From: Pontiellaceae bacterium
GTDB taxonomy: Bacteria > Verrucomicrobiota > Kiritimatiellia > Kiritimatiellales > Pontiellaceae
Assembly (NCBI GenBank): GCA_016937035.1
Contig: JAFGWS010000103.1
Location: 1 to 49,891, forward strand
Length of the DNA: 49,891 nt
Direction of reading: 5' to 3'
The notes under the pieces are model-generated. The model ran no database searches, was not told the DNA's origin, and saw nothing but the letters and a program-made list of their open reading frames with translations. Shown in pieces: positions 16,619-30,119 of this stretch (its first letter is position 1; each line of letters begins with the position of its first letter). A program made the translations under genes and the position numbers.

Positions 16619-19513
16619 ATGGGATTACTTCAGAGCAGAATAATGCGGTGTAGGGGCAACGGCTTCTGCGGCCATTTGCCGATGTTCAGCGTTGCAGCGG
16701 CGGTTTTGATTTTTATTGCGCCTATTGCTTCTGCAGCAGATTCACCGAATACAATGCGTGTACTGCGCGTCAGCGCCGCGACCGATAATTATCCCTACAG
16801 TTACCTGGATGACTCCGGCAAGCTCACCGGCTACGGGGTCGATATGCTGGATGCCGTGGCAGAGGTGATGAATGTCCGCCTTGAACGGACACAGGTGCCG
16901 GCCAAGGAGGATATTTCCAATTTAAAATCTGAAGAGTTTGATATTTTTCAGTTTCATGCACCTTTGGCAGAGGGCTCACCCATAGTCGCTTTTTCTCAGC
17001 CGATTCTGGTCAACATGGGGGATGTCTTTGTTCGAAAAAACGATACGCGTTTCGCTTCCATCGATGATTTGCGAAAAACGGGGGGCCGCGTGGCGGTTGC
17101 GCAAGGGGGACAGGAATATTTGCTCGCACGCGGTTTTGACCCGTCGAACCTTCAGCTTTCCACGAGCACAGAGGCGATTCTCGCCCTTTCGAAAGGAGAG
17201 GTGGACGCCGTACTGCTAACCCGCCTCACGGGGCTCACCCAGGCGCATCACAGCAAAGTCAAGAATGTCCGGCCGCTGGGCTTGGTCATGTCGGATTTTA
17301 AGATTACGTACAGCATTGCTACGCGCATAGATAACACCGAGTTGCTGCAACAGGTTAACGAGGCACTGGCCTACCTCTCGACCACAGGAGATACGGTCGA
17401 AATTTATTCCCGATGGTTTGGTCGCTACGAAGCAAAGGGACTCAGCCTAGGTGAAATTCTCGCGCCGTCCGCAGCCGTTCTTGCCGTTGCACTGATCGTG
17501 ACGTTGATTTTACTCCGGCGCCAGCATCGGTTGCGGAGCCGCATTACCGCACAAGCGGAGGAACTTCGGATCAGCCGGGAGATTCTTGCCGAAGCACAGC
17601 ATTTTGCCCATCTCGGGCATTTCCAATATCCGGCTTCTCTGGAGACTCCGGCGGTCTGGTCGGAAGAGGCCTTTCATATTTTTGGATTCAATCCGGACGG
17701 CGGCGTTCCAGACCCCGAACAGATGCTGGCGCTTGCCGTTCCGTCCGACCAGGAACGCTGGAGAAAGGCGTTGGCACTGGACGGCGGCGCGAGCCCTTAT
17801 GAGTTTGATATTATGATCAATACCCTTTCAGGTCAGCGCAAGATCCTCAACGTGCTTGGACACCCAATGCTTGATGCTTCAGGCGTGCAGAACGGAACCT
17901 TCGGCACGGTACAGGATGTCACCGCATCCCGCACCGCTTCTGCGGCACTGAAACAGTCGGAGCTTCTACTCCGAGGTCTCTTTGAAAACCTGCCGGTCGG
18001 ATTGAGCGTTTTAGAATATCAGGGGAACAACTGGTGCATACTTTCTGTCAACCCGGAGACGGTTCGCCAGTTTAATGCCGAAACCTCTCCTGATCCAGGA
18101 ACCCCCATTACCGAGATCGGACTGCCGACGGAATTAACCCGCTTTTGGTGTGAACAGTTTGATCATGCCATCCGCAGCAGAGAGACTCTTCAGTTTGAAT
18201 ACGAATCAGACCCTTCTCACAAATATTATTCATCCGTCGTTCCATTACTTCTTCCAGAGCAATCGCCCCGCTGTTGTTTTCTCTCTAAAGACATTACCGA
18301 ACAGAGACTCAAGGAACAAGAACTCTCGCAAAGCCGACGCCTGCGGGCCATAGGAGAGCTGGTCGGCGGTATTGCACACGAGTTCAATAATCTGATTACC
18401 CCGATCACCCTCAACGCCGAAATCCTGCTCGGACAGTGCGATGAAAAATCAACCTTGCGAAACGATCTGGAGTTGATTATCGATGCCGGGCGGCGAGCCG
18501 GCGAACTCACCCGGAAGCTTTTAGCATTTGGACGTCGGACGGATCAAAAGCCGGGGCCGGTTGATCTGTCTGAGGTTGTAGACACCAATATTGCGCTGGT
18601 ACAGCATACTTTTGATCGCCGAATCACGATCAAAAGCTCAATCCATGGCGACCTTCCTCTGTTGATCCTGCCGCGCAGCGATCTTCAGCAAATCGTTCTC
18701 AACCTTCTGCTGAATGCTCGGGACTCCCTTGAAGAAAAACTTGAAAAAACACCTTCTTCCGCCAACTGGAACGCGCAGATCAATATATCCATAACGACTT
18801 ATCCATCAAAATCTGACGGACCGGATTCAGGGCTTCGGGATCATGTCAAGACGTGGGCAAGGTTAACCGTGAGCGACAATGGATGCGGCATTCCTCTGGA
18901 AGTCAGAGAGCGTATGTTTGAGCCGTTTTTCACCACAAAAGCCGCCGGGAAAGGAACCGGCTTAGGGCTCGCAACGATTTGGCATCTGGTTACCGAGTTT
19001 GGAGGTCGGATCGATGTCCATTCTGTACCGAATGAGGGAACCGCGTTTCATCTCGACTTCCCGATCTACAGCGAGCTCACGGCCGATGAAACGGCGGCTG
19101 AAAAAGACACCGATAAACCACAGCCCTCTTCTGCTCCACCTCAGAATCTCCATTTTCTATTGGCAGAAGATGACCCCAGCGTGGCGCAGGTTGTTCGGCG
19201 CCTGATTGAAAATATGGGACATAAGGCGACCGTCAAAGAGGACGGCCTCAAGGCGATAGAAGCCCTGCGCGAATCCCCGGAGGCTTTTGATGCCGTCATC
19301 ATGGATCTCAACATGCCTAAACTGACCGGAGCCGAAGCAACGGCCCAGGCCCGGGCGCTGCCGTATGAAAGACCGATCATCGTGATGAGCGGCAGGATCG
19401 GGGAAGAAGATCGGAAAGTTCTTCTCTCCTTCGGCGTGACGGAAATGTTGAGCAAACCGTTTTCTCGTGCCGAATTTGAGTCCGTCCTTACGCGCCTGTT
19501 CGGCAGCAAATAA
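16619..19513 (+). CDS. Hybrid sensor histidine kinase with periplasmic solute-binding sensor
   Basis: 964 residues from ATG 16619; in-frame ATGs at 16643 and 16682 are alternatives and TTG 16571 is disfavoured by the promoter. Domains: signal peptide (LIFIAPIASAA); SBP_bac_3-type periplasmic sensor starting RVLRVSAATDNYPYSYLDDS, ending near IYSRWFG; transmembrane helix (SAAVLAVALIVTLILL); PAS domain (VWSEEAFHIFGF); second PAS (LFENLPVGLSVLEY); HisKA with phosphorylatable His587 in GGIAHEFNN; HATPase with N box (VLNLLLNARDS), DNGCGIP, FEPFFTTK and GKGTGLGLA; and a C-terminal receiver with DD pair (LLAEDDPS), Asp896 in VIMDLNMP and Lys in LSKPF. Likely senses a small periplasmic ligand (amino-acid-like). 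No separate regulator adjoins. Confidence 0.93.
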   Translation: MGLLQSRIMRCRGNGFCGHLPMFSVAAAVLIFIAPIASAADSPNTMRVLRVSAATDNYPYSYLDDSGKLTGYGVDMLDAVAEVMNVRLERTQVPAKEDISNLKSEEFDIFQFHAPLAEGSPIVAFSQPILVNMGDVFVRKNDTRFASIDDLRKTGGRVAVAQGGQEYLLARGFDPSNLQLSTSTEAILALSKGEVDAVLLTRLTGLTQAHHSKVKNVRPLGLVMSDFKITYSIATRIDNTELLQQVNEALAYLSTTGDTVEIYSRWFGRYEAKGLSLGEILAPSAAVLAVALIVTLILLRRQHRLRSRITAQAEELRISREILAEAQHFAHLGHFQYPASLETPAVWSEEAFHIFGFNPDGGVPDPEQMLALAVPSDQERWRKALALDGGASPYEFDIMINTLSGQRKILNVLGHPMLDASGVQNGTFGTVQDVTASRTASAALKQSELLLRGLFENLPVGLSVLEYQGNNWCILSVNPETVRQFNAETSPDPGTPITEIGLPTELTRFWCEQFDHAIRSRETLQFEYESDPSHKYYSSVVPLLLPEQSPRCCFLSKDITEQRLKEQELSQSRRLRAIGELVGGIAHEFNNLITPITLNAEILLGQCDEKSTLRNDLELIIDAGRRAGELTRKLLAFGRRTDQKPGPVDLSEVVDTNIALVQHTFDRRITIKSSIHGDLPLLILPRSDLQQIVLNLLLNARDSLEEKLEKTPSSANWNAQINISITTYPSKSDGPDSGLRDHVKTWARLTVSDNGCGIPLEVRERMFEPFFTTKAAGKGTGLGLATIWHLVTEFGGRIDVHSVPNEGTAFHLDFPIYSELTADETAAEKDTDKPQPSSAPPQNLHFLLAEDDPSVAQVVRRLIENMGHKATVKEDGLKAIEALRESPEAFDAVIMDLNMPKLTGAEATAQARALPYERPIIVMSGRIGEEDRKVLLSFGVTEMLSKPFSRAEFESVLTRLFGSK

Positions 19514-19546
19514 CCTCCCGGAGTGGCACCGAACAAACTACCCTGC

Positions 19547-19574
19547 AAAAAAACCGCCCGTCGAGGGGCGGTTT
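19547..19574 (-). terminator. Rho-independent terminator of infB
   Basis: Nine-bp perfect stem (19551-19559 with 19566-19574) and a 6-base loop. On the minus strand it runs into seven T (19553-19547). It lies 26 bases beyond the infB stop, in the gap to the convergent sensor kinase gene; the plus side has no T tract. Confidence 0.9.
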
Positions 19575-19599
19575 ACCGGCGGCACCGGAATGCAATGTA

Positions 19600-21717
19600 C
19601 TATAAACTCTGCGTAACCTTTTCAACCGTATAGGCTTCAATGGTGTCGCCCACATCAAAGTTGGTAAAGTTTTCTGGACGAATCCCGCATTCCTGACCTT
19701 GACGAACCTCCGCAGCATCATTTTGGAAACGCTTTAGGGATCCAATCAGACCACTGAAGAGAACTTCGCGGCCGCGCTTGATGCGGATACTGGCCTTGGC
19801 GGTAACCCGCCCGCTCATGACCATACAGCCGGCAATCTTGCTCTTCTTGCTGAGCTCAAACACTTCGCGAATTTCCGCTTCACCAATCACCTGCTCGCGC
19901 AGTTCCATATCGAGAAGACCCTTCATGGCATTCTCAACATCTTCGATCAGTTCATAAATAATGCTGTAGAGGCGAATCTCAACCCCTTCTCGTTTCGCAG
20001 CGGCATTCGTTCCGTTTTCCTTGCCGGTATGGAAGCCCAGAATAATCGCGTCCGAAGCACTGGCCAGCATAACGTCATTCACGGTAACATTACCGACATC
20101 GCTGGAGAGAATATTGATCTCCACCTTATCGCTCTTAATCCCTGCCAGCGAATGGGCAATCGCTTCAACCGACCCCTGAACGTCGGCCTTGATGATCAGC
20201 TTAAGCTCTTTCTTTTCATCGGCAGCAGCTGCTGCTCCGAACAAATCGTCGAGCGACATTTTCTTCGGTGCCGCCCCGGCTCCGCCGCCGAGTTCCTGCA
20301 TCCGCATTTCCTGCTGCAGTTCTTCCGAAAGCGCCTTGGCCTCGCGGTCGGACGACATCACCTGAAACTCGTCGCCGGCTCCGGGAACATTGGTCAAGCC
20401 GAGAATCTTCACGGCAGTTGAAGGACCTGCAGAGCGGATCTTTTTGCCCTGATCGCTGATCAGTGCCTTAATACGGCCCCAATATTTTCCGCAGATCACA
20501 CTATCGCCCACCTTCAGCGTTCCGCTCTTCACGAGCACACTGGCGGTCGGTCCCATTCCGGGCTCCATCTGAGCCTCCACGACAAAGCCGGTGGCCGGAC
20601 GGTTCGGGTTGGCTCTGAGCTCGAGCATTTCCGACTCCAGAATAATACGTTCGAGCAGCGCGTTAATCCCCTCGCCCGTTTGAGCACTCACCGGGCAACA
20701 ACCGATCGAGCCGCCCCAATCTTCCACCATAATATCATTTTCCTGAAGCTGCTGCTTCAGGCGGTCCGGATTGGCCGATCGCAGGTCCATCTTATTCATT
20801 GCAACAATAACGCAGACGCCGGCGGCCTGAGCATGCTTGATGGCCTCAATCGTCTGGGGCATCACGCCGTCGTCGGCGGCCACCACGAGCACCACAATAT
20901 CGGTCAGGTTCGCTCCACGGGCGCGCATCGCGGTGAAAGCGGCGTGGCCGGGTGTATCGAGGAAAGTAATCTTGTTGTCGTCGAGCTCAACGGTATACGC
21001 CCCGATATGCTGGGTAATTCCGCCCGACTCGCCGGTTACCACGCGGGTGTTGCGGATTTTGTCGAGCAAGGACGTCTTGCCGTGGTCTACATGGCCCATA
21101 AAGGTGACCACCGGGGGACGCGGCAGCAATGCATCGGGCGCATCTTCCAGCTCATCCTTTTTACGCTGCTGCACCTCTTTCGCCGTTTTCGGCGGCGGTG
21201 CCGGCGCTTTCTTCTTCTCTTCCTTGCACACAATAAAGCCGTGCTTTTCACCGATCTGCTTAGCGATCTTCAGGTCGATTTCGGCATTAATCGATGCAAA
21301 CACGTTCATGCGCATCAGCTCGGCAATCACCATATTCGGCTTCATGCCCATGCGCTCGGCAAAATCCTTCACAATCACTTTGGGCTTTTTCAGCTCAATC
21401 ACATTGGATTCAGAATCAGAAGCCTCCTCAACAGCAGCCGAGACCGCTGACGGCACCTCTTTTACTACGGGAGCGGCGACCTTTTCTTCAGCCGCCGGGG
21501 CCGCTTCGGCCTCTTTCTTAGGTGCTTCTTTCGACACATTATCTTCGCGTGCCTCCTCAATCGAGGCATAGCCCAGCTCGTCGCACACAGCGGCAACCTG
21601 CTCTTGGGTCAGCGTCGCATCCAGACCGTCGACTTCAATATCGATGTCCTGTAAGATCTCCAGCAACTCCTCCGGGGAGACTCCTACATCCTTGGCTGTC
21701 TCTTTTATGTTCATCAT
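19600..21717 (-). CDS. infB: Translation initiation factor IF-2
   Basis: 705 residues, toward the short end because the N-terminal region is compact. Positions fMet-tRNA on the 30S subunit and promotes subunit joining with GTP hydrolysis. IF2_N-like start ([20 protein letters not shown]), an Ala/Glu/Lys-rich linker, a second IF2_N domain ([22 protein letters not shown]), then the G domain with [14 protein letters not shown] and NKMD, and C-terminal domains. ATG 21717 overlaps the nusA TGA (ATGA), so nusA and infB are translationally coupled. The unit ends at a terminator with no rbfA, truB or rpsO following. Confidence 0.97.
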   Translation of the reverse strand: MMNIKETAKDVGVSPEELLEILQDIDIEVDGLDATLTQEQVAAVCDELGYASIEEAREDNVSKEAPKKEAEAAPAAEEKVAAPVVKEVPSAVSAAVEEASDSESNVIELKKPKVIVKDFAERMGMKPNMVIAELMRMNVFASINAEIDLKIAKQIGEKHGFIVCKEEKKKAPAPPPKTAKEVQQRKKDELEDAPDALLPRPPVVTFMGHVDHGKTSLLDKIRNTRVVTGESGGITQHIGAYTVELDDNKITFLDTPGHAAFTAMRARGANLTDIVVLVVAADDGVMPQTIEAIKHAQAAGVCVIVAMNKMDLRSANPDRLKQQLQENDIMVEDWGGSIGCCPVSAQTGEGINALLERIILESEMLELRANPNRPATGFVVEAQMEPGMGPTASVLVKSGTLKVGDSVICGKYWGRIKALISDQGKKIRSAGPSTAVKILGLTNVPGAGDEFQVMSSDREAKALSEELQQEMRMQELGGGAGAAPKKMSLDDLFGAAAAADEKKELKLIIKADVQGSVEAIAHSLAGIKSDKVEINILSSDVGNVTVNDVMLASASDAIILGFHTGKENGTNAAAKREGVEIRLYSIIYELIEDVENAMKGLLDMELREQVIGEAEIREVFELSKKSKIAGCMVMSGRVTAKASIRIKRGREVLFSGLIGSLKRFQNDAAEVRQGQECGIRPENFTNFDVGDTIEAYTVEKVTQSL

Positions 21718-22904
21718 TCCGTAATCTCACCATTTTCTTTAATGTAGGCCGCCTCCGCCGCATACCAAATGGCCTTGGCCTGTTCGGTAGTCATCTCTTC
21801 GTCGATGGACTTCAGGTCGTTCATATCGGCCGCCAGAATCCCTTCGAGCGTTAAGAAGCCGGAAAATACCAGCTTCTCGGCATATTCCATGCCGATGCCC
21901 TCAATGGATGCAAGCTTCGTGACGGCAACCGCCACGCGCTCCTCAAAGTCCATACTTTCTTCATCCTTCTGGATGTCCACGCGCCAGCCCGTCAGCTTTG
22001 AGGTCAAACGCGCATTCTGCCCGCGCTTGCCGATCGCCAGCGAGAGCTGGGTCGGATCAACAATCACCTTCACCGTACGCGTCTCTTCATCGGCATCCAC
22101 CTCTTTCAGACGCGCAGGGGCCAGCGCATTGGTAATCAGCGTGTGGATGTCGTCGCTCCAGCGCACAATATCAATCTTTTCGCCGGAGAGTTCACGCACA
22201 ATATTCTTCACCCGCATGCCGCGCATGCCCACACAGGCACCGACCGGATCCACGCGTTCATCATGCGAAAGCACCGCAACCTTGCTGCGGTACCCCGCCT
22301 CGCGGGCAATGCCTTTAATCTCCATCGTGCCGTCGGTAATTTCTGAAACTTCCAGCTCGAACAGCCGACGTACAAAATCGGGGTGGCTGCGCGAAAGGAT
22401 AATCTCAGGACCGCGCTCGCGCTCACGAACATTCAGGATCAACGCACGAATGCGCTCGCCGACTTCATACTCTTCCGTCGGAACGCGCTCCTTTGAAGGC
22501 ATTATGGCATCACCATGCTCCAGTTCTACCACCACATCGCTGCGGTCAAAGCGGGAAACCGTCCCGATCACAATTTCGCCAATACGATCCTTGTATTCTG
22601 TAAAAACAATCTCTTTTTCCGCATTGCGGATCTTCTGCATAATCACCTGTTTCGCGGTCTGTGCAGCAATACGGCCCATGCGTGGAGGCATCGTCTCAAT
22701 CTCTGAACCATCGGACAGCATGCGATATGCCTTGCGCTCAAATGTTTTGCGGTCGATGGCAATACGGAGCGATTCGTCTTCGGTTCCATTCTTTTCCGCG
22801 ACACTCTGCAGGGCCATTTCGATCGCGCGGATAATCACCTCGCGTTCTACACCCCGTTCGTTTTCCATATATTCAACAACGGCTTTCAACTCTGCAGGAT
22901 TCAT
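21714..22904 (-). CDS. nusA: Transcription termination/antitermination factor NusA
   Basis: 396 residues from ATG 22904, which has GAAGGAGGG upstream; the frame extends 23 codons further but without support. N-terminal RNA-polymerase-binding domain (MNPAELKAVVEYMENERG, IRAIEMALQSVAEKNG), S1 domain (IGTVSRFDRSDVVVELEHGD), KH1/KH2 (VDPVGACVGMRGMRVKNIVREL; LAIGKRGQNARLTSKLTGW) and a single short C-terminal helix-hairpin-helix region (LASIEGIGMEYAEKLVFSGF). E. coli NusA has two acidic repeats, so this is a shorter version. No rimP upstream; the neighbouring lgt is divergent. Confidence 0.96.
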   Translation of the reverse strand: MNPAELKAVVEYMENERGVEREVIIRAIEMALQSVAEKNGTEDESLRIAIDRKTFERKAYRMLSDGSEIETMPPRMGRIAAQTAKQVIMQKIRNAEKEIVFTEYKDRIGEIVIGTVSRFDRSDVVVELEHGDAIMPSKERVPTEEYEVGERIRALILNVRERERGPEIILSRSHPDFVRRLFELEVSEITDGTMEIKGIAREAGYRSKVAVLSHDERVDPVGACVGMRGMRVKNIVRELSGEKIDIVRWSDDIHTLITNALAPARLKEVDADEETRTVKVIVDPTQLSLAIGKRGQNARLTSKLTGWRVDIQKDEESMDFEERVAVAVTKLASIEGIGMEYAEKLVFSGFLTLEGILAADMNDLKSIDEEMTTEQAKAIWYAAEAAYIKENGEITE

Positions 22905-23238
22905 AAGCCCTCCTTCGCACACCAAAAAATCAAAAAACAGGCCCAAGAGAACAAAAGAGCGGGCAATGCCCACTCTTCATCCAGAGCCAAACTTTCAACA
23001 GAACGCAAAAACTACGCCTCCCTCCCCCGCTCCGTCAAGCGGCAATCCCGTAAAATCCCGGCGACCGCAACGAATTCCTCAAACTCATCGCCAAATAAGC
23101 TCCTGCGCAGATTTTTATGAAGAAGGTCATTTTTTAAGCCGTTTTCTGCGTCCCGGTTGAGCAAACACAGCGGCGCAGCCCCAATAAACGAAAGTTTGGT
23201 TTTGATTCCACGCGCGTCATTCCTGATAGTCCCGCCGC
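22905..23238. other. Intergenic region between divergent nusA and lgt
   Basis: Holds no gene I can support. The usual rimP is not here. A hairpin at 22956-22976 (see separate entry) lies in the likely nusA leader. No strong promoter hexamers were recognised on either strand. Confidence 0.5.
22956..22976 (-). promoter_or_regulatory. Hairpin in the nusA leader
   Basis: Nine paired positions with one C-A mismatch around a three-base loop, 52 bases upstream of the nusA start. On the minus strand it is followed by CTTTTG, a short T tract. It may be an attenuator or simply a structured leader; no upstream minus-strand gene exists for it to terminate. Confidence 0.35.
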
Positions 23239-24099
23239 ATGACGCATTACATTCACCATATTAACCCGATCATCCTGGATCTTCCGGGGCCGCTGGCGAT
23301 TCGCTGGTACGGTCTATCTTATCTGCTGGCCTTTGTCTGCGGCATCGTTCTGCTGCGGCGCTGGTCCAAACGGGGCGAATTTGAAATCGCGGAGGAAGAG
23401 GTCGGTAATTTTATCGTGCTGCTAGGCTTTTTCGGGGTTTTTGTCGGCGGACGGCTGGGCTATATGTTGTTCTACGATCTCTCCGCATTCCTGAAAAATC
23501 CGCTGATCATTTTCAGGGTCTGGGACGGTGGAATGGCCAGCCACGGCGGCTTTATCGGCGTGGCACTGTTTATCATCTGGTATGCGCTCAAACACAAACA
23601 CTCCATGTGGAATCTGGGCGACAATTTGGCCTGCGTAGCGTCGTTGGGCATCGGCTTCGGACGGCTGGCCAACTTTATCAACGGCGAGCTGTGGGGGCGC
23701 ATCAGCGATGTAAAGTGGGCGATGTATTTTCCTGAAGAACTGGGCCTTAAATACGGTGAATATACAAAGGAGCAGATTCAGTATTATATCGACAGCGGTC
23801 TCCTTCAGCCGCGCCATCCGTCGCAGCTTTATCAGGCGTTCGGCGAAGGATTTCTGGTTTTCGGCATTATGCTCCTTCTCCGGCGGACCGCAGTAGGGAA
23901 ACGCCCCGGCGCATTGAGCGCGTGCTACCTGGTGCTCTATGCCCTCGCGCGCATCGCTATGGAATGCTTTCGCGAACCCGATAACGGCGATTTTTTCTTC
24001 GGAGCCGTCAGCAAGGGACAATTTTATTCCGTGCTGATGTTTATCGGCGCAGGTGTGATCCTCTGGAAAAGCAACGCGCTCAAAGCGAAAGCTGACTAA
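23239..24099 (+). CDS. lgt: Prolipoprotein diacylglyceryl transferase
   Basis: 286 residues, typical. Transfers diacylglycerol from phosphatidylglycerol to the lipobox cysteine of prolipoproteins in the inner membrane. Family signature GRLANFINGELWGR (Ala replacing the usual Gly), the MASHGGFIG segment with its essential His, RWYGLSYLLAF near the N-terminus and HPSQLYQAFGEG toward the C-terminus. About seven hydrophobic helices. No Shine-Dalgarno before ATG 23239. The two lipoproteins at 45-46.7 kb are natural substrates. A PP-loop gene follows after 23 bases. Confidence 0.96.
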   Translation: MTHYIHHINPIILDLPGPLAIRWYGLSYLLAFVCGIVLLRRWSKRGEFEIAEEEVGNFIVLLGFFGVFVGGRLGYMLFYDLSAFLKNPLIIFRVWDGGMASHGGFIGVALFIIWYALKHKHSMWNLGDNLACVASLGIGFGRLANFINGELWGRISDVKWAMYFPEELGLKYGEYTKEQIQYYIDSGLLQPRHPSQLYQAFGEGFLVFGIMLLLRRTAVGKRPGALSACYLVLYALARIAMECFREPDNGDFFFGAVSKGQFYSVLMFIGAGVILWKSNALKAKAD

Positions 24100-24122
24100 C
24101 ATCACCTGACTCAGGCCTACTC

Positions 24123-25112
24123 ATGAAAAAACAAATTAAAGCACTCTCTCTTCTCTCCGGCGGACTCGACAGCCAACTGGCGGTCTGCGTTCTGCGCGAG
24201 CAAGGCATTCACGTTGAAGGCATCACCTTCAGCAGCCCGTTTTTCGGTCCTGAAAAGGCCACCGCCGCCGCGAGGGCGCTCGGCATTAAACAGCACATGA
24301 TCGACTTCACTGAAGACATTCTCGAACAGGTGCAGCGCCCCGCACACGGACTCGGCGGCGCAATGAATCCGTGTATCGACTGCCACGCTGTAATGATTAC
24401 ACGCGCCGGTGAACTAATGGAAAAGCTGGGCTTTGACTTTATTGCCACCGGCGAGGTGCTGGCCCAGCGGCCCATGTCGCAGAACAAGCAGAGCTTAGGC
24501 GTGGTGGCGCGCTGCTCGAAATATGAAGATCTACTGGTGCGCCCGCTCTCCGGCCCCCTGCTGCCGCCCACCAAACCGATCCGTGAAGGATGGCTCGACG
24601 TTGAAAAGCTTCCGAGATTTTCCGGGCGAAACCGCACTCCACAGATTCAGCTCGCCGAACACTTTAAGCTGAAAGATTATCCCGCGCCCGCCGGCGGCTG
24701 CCTGCTCACCGAGGAGCGCTTCGGTAAAAAACTCAGGGATCTGCTCGATCACGAAGGGCCGGATGCCGACCGCACCAACGTATGGCTCCTCCCCATCGGC
24801 CGCCACATGCGTCTGAGCGACCGCATAAAAATCATTGTCGGCTCGTGCAAAGCGGATAATGAACTCCTGAGGGACAAAGCCCGCCCGGAAGATCTGCGCA
24901 TCGTCTGCCCCGATCAACCCGGACCGCTGACCATTGCCCCGGCGGACATCGACGAAGAGGCGCTCCAGCTTGCCTGCGCCATCAGCGCCCGCTATGCCAA
25001 GAAAGGCAAACCAGGCACCGTCCGTGCACGCATCAGCGGTGCGGACGGATCCCGAGAACTTTTTGTAGAGCCGCTCTCACCCGACGACGTGCAGCAATAC
25101 TTCATCGCCTGA
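24123..25112 (+). CDS. PP-loop ATPase, MnmA/ThiI-like tRNA thiolation family
   Basis: 329 residues. PP-loop SGGLDSQLA at the N-terminus adenylates the target in this superfamily. MNPCIDCHAVM supplies a Cys pair as in thiolating enzymes, and a later LLTEERFG region precedes a C-terminal domain with IGRHMRLSDRIKIIVG and a D-N-E-L-L motif. Such proteins are often annotated as tRNA 2-thiouridylase-like or tRNA methyltransferase; they are shorter than true MnmA (about 360) and differ in their C-terminal domain. Substrate unproven. Same strand as lgt, 23 bases downstream, so probably co-transcribed. Confidence 0.75.
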   Translation: MKKQIKALSLLSGGLDSQLAVCVLREQGIHVEGITFSSPFFGPEKATAAARALGIKQHMIDFTEDILEQVQRPAHGLGGAMNPCIDCHAVMITRAGELMEKLGFDFIATGEVLAQRPMSQNKQSLGVVARCSKYEDLLVRPLSGPLLPPTKPIREGWLDVEKLPRFSGRNRTPQIQLAEHFKLKDYPAPAGGCLLTEERFGKKLRDLLDHEGPDADRTNVWLLPIGRHMRLSDRIKIIVGSCKADNELLRDKARPEDLRIVCPDQPGPLTIAPADIDEEALQLACAISARYAKKGKPGTVRARISGADGSRELFVEPLSPDDVQQYFIA

Positions 25113-25140
25113 ATACATTTTCTGGTTTTGGAGTTGTCGC

Positions 25141-26340
25141 TTAAACGGCTTCCCCCATTGCCGCCGCCATGACCATAGCGGAAAGCATATCTACATCTTC
25201 GTGGGAAATGCGGCAGTCTTCCAAATAGTTCCAATCCAAATCCGAACCATGCAGATGGGTACTCAGCAGGTTTTCCGCAAGATGCAACGCACAGAGAATC
25301 CCCGGGTCACGGGAACGAATTTTCGCGGGGTTATGATGAAACGCCACAGCAATTACCTGATCATTCGGGAATCCCCAGACCGCCAACAAATAAGCAGCAA
25401 TTTCCGCATGAGTAATTCCAACCACTTCGCGTTCTATTTCAACATCTGTCCGATCTCCGGCCTCAATGGCCTGCATGATTTGGAGCCATTCCTGCGGCGC
25501 ATACTTGGCGAGCACCAGCTTGCCGAGATCATGCGCAATTCCGCAGAAAAAGGCCTTATCAATCAGCTTTTGATCCGAATTCCAACTCGTCAGAATATGC
25601 GTCAGCATCGTAGCACACTCCAGACTATGACGGTTCAATTCCTCCAGAAAATAATTCATCTCATGGCCGCCGCTGAATGTTTCCCCCAGGCCTTGGCTGA
25701 AAACAAGACTACCAACCGTTCGGCTTCCTAAAAAAGATACCGCCTGGCTCACCGTCCCAACCGGCATCCGCAGATTAAACAAGGAAGAATTCGCCAGTTT
25801 AAGCACCTTGGAACTCAGCACAATATCCTCTTCAACAATTGCCGCTATATCGTAAAGCGACGCATTGGGATCATTCATTTTCTCAGAAATGCGATGAAAT
25901 ACGCGCGGAAGAGGAGGCAAAGAATCTGCTCTCCCTAACAGTTTAAGGATTTGGGGATTACGAATAACCGATCTCAGTGCAAACGCGCGCTCCGCCTGTT
26001 GTACAAAATTTTTGAGATTCACAGGGTAAGTCAAAACCTGTTGGGGAACGTCAACCAATCCCCCCCGCATTGACTTCTCTTCCGATTCATCGATTATGAA
26101 AAAACGGATCGTTTCCGGAGAAGTCGCTTTTAACTCCGCAAGGAGCTCCAGACCGCTCATTTCGCCGTCAAGCTCATTGGAGGTTGCTACCAGATCGCAT
26201 CGATGTTCAGCATTAATCGACAGCGCCTCCTCAGCGGTTGCTGCATATAGTACATCGCAGGAGCTATCAACTGAACGGAAGCCCATTTTAAGGGCGTCAA
26301 ACATGTTCCGACTGGGCTTAATTAACAAAATCCTTTTCAT
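25141..26340 (-). CDS. HDOD-domain protein with degenerate receiver
   Basis: 399 residues from ATG 26340, with GGTGGAG upstream. Residues 1-120 fold like a CheY receiver (KRILLIKPSRNMFDALK; a late Pro-containing strand QVLTYPVNLKNF), but the phosphoacceptor position in CDLVATSNELDG is Ser54, so normal phosphorylation is not possible. Residues from about 145 form an HDOD domain (SLPPLPRVFHRISEKMNDP; SSKVLKLANSSLFN; GIAHDLGKLVLAKYAP). HDOD proteins are regulatory modules in signalling and cyclic-di-GMP circuits, without proven catalysis. The gene stands alone, between terminators and a plus-strand neighbour. Confidence 0.88.
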   Translation of the reverse strand: MKRILLIKPSRNMFDALKMGFRSVDSSCDVLYAATAEEALSINAEHRCDLVATSNELDGEMSGLELLAELKATSPETIRFFIIDESEEKSMRGGLVDVPQQVLTYPVNLKNFVQQAERAFALRSVIRNPQILKLLGRADSLPPLPRVFHRISEKMNDPNASLYDIAAIVEEDIVLSSKVLKLANSSLFNLRMPVGTVSQAVSFLGSRTVGSLVFSQGLGETFSGGHEMNYFLEELNRHSLECATMLTHILTSWNSDQKLIDKAFFCGIAHDLGKLVLAKYAPQEWLQIMQAIEAGDRTDVEIEREVVGITHAEIAAYLLAVWGFPNDQVIAVAFHHNPAKIRSRDPGILCALHLAENLLSTHLHGSDLDWNYLEDCRISHEDVDMLSAMVMAAAMGEAV

Positions 26341-26506
26341 ACACCAACTCCACCATTTTTGTTGCCAGTTGGAGCACAAACAGTGCCATCCGCCCTGAAT
26401 TGAAGAATCTCATCCGCCCTCTCCTCATTTGAAACAACCGCAACATTGTGTTCCGGCTCTGGAGAAAAAGCCGTTCGCATTGTTTTCGGCCCCGTCTGAC
26501 AGAAAG

Positions 26507-26547
26507 AAAAAGCCGCCGGTGGGTTTTAAACCACGGGCGGCTTTTTT
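26507..26547 (-). terminator. Rho-independent terminator after the beta-galactosidase gene
   Basis: A GC-rich stem (AGCCGCC paired with GGCGGCT, extended by GTGG/CCAC with one mismatch) is flanked by A5 on the left and T6 on the right, so it could work on both strands. It lies 20 bases beyond the minus-strand stop at 26568. Confidence 0.85.
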
Positions 26548-26567
26548 ACCTCCGTTATGCAATGGGA

Positions 26568-30119
<3,552 letters not shown>

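Noticed and set aside
21769..23160. 463-codon plus-strand open frame
   Set aside because: Antisense to nusA; Ser/Arg-rich with no domain. nusA motifs on the other strand are unambiguous.
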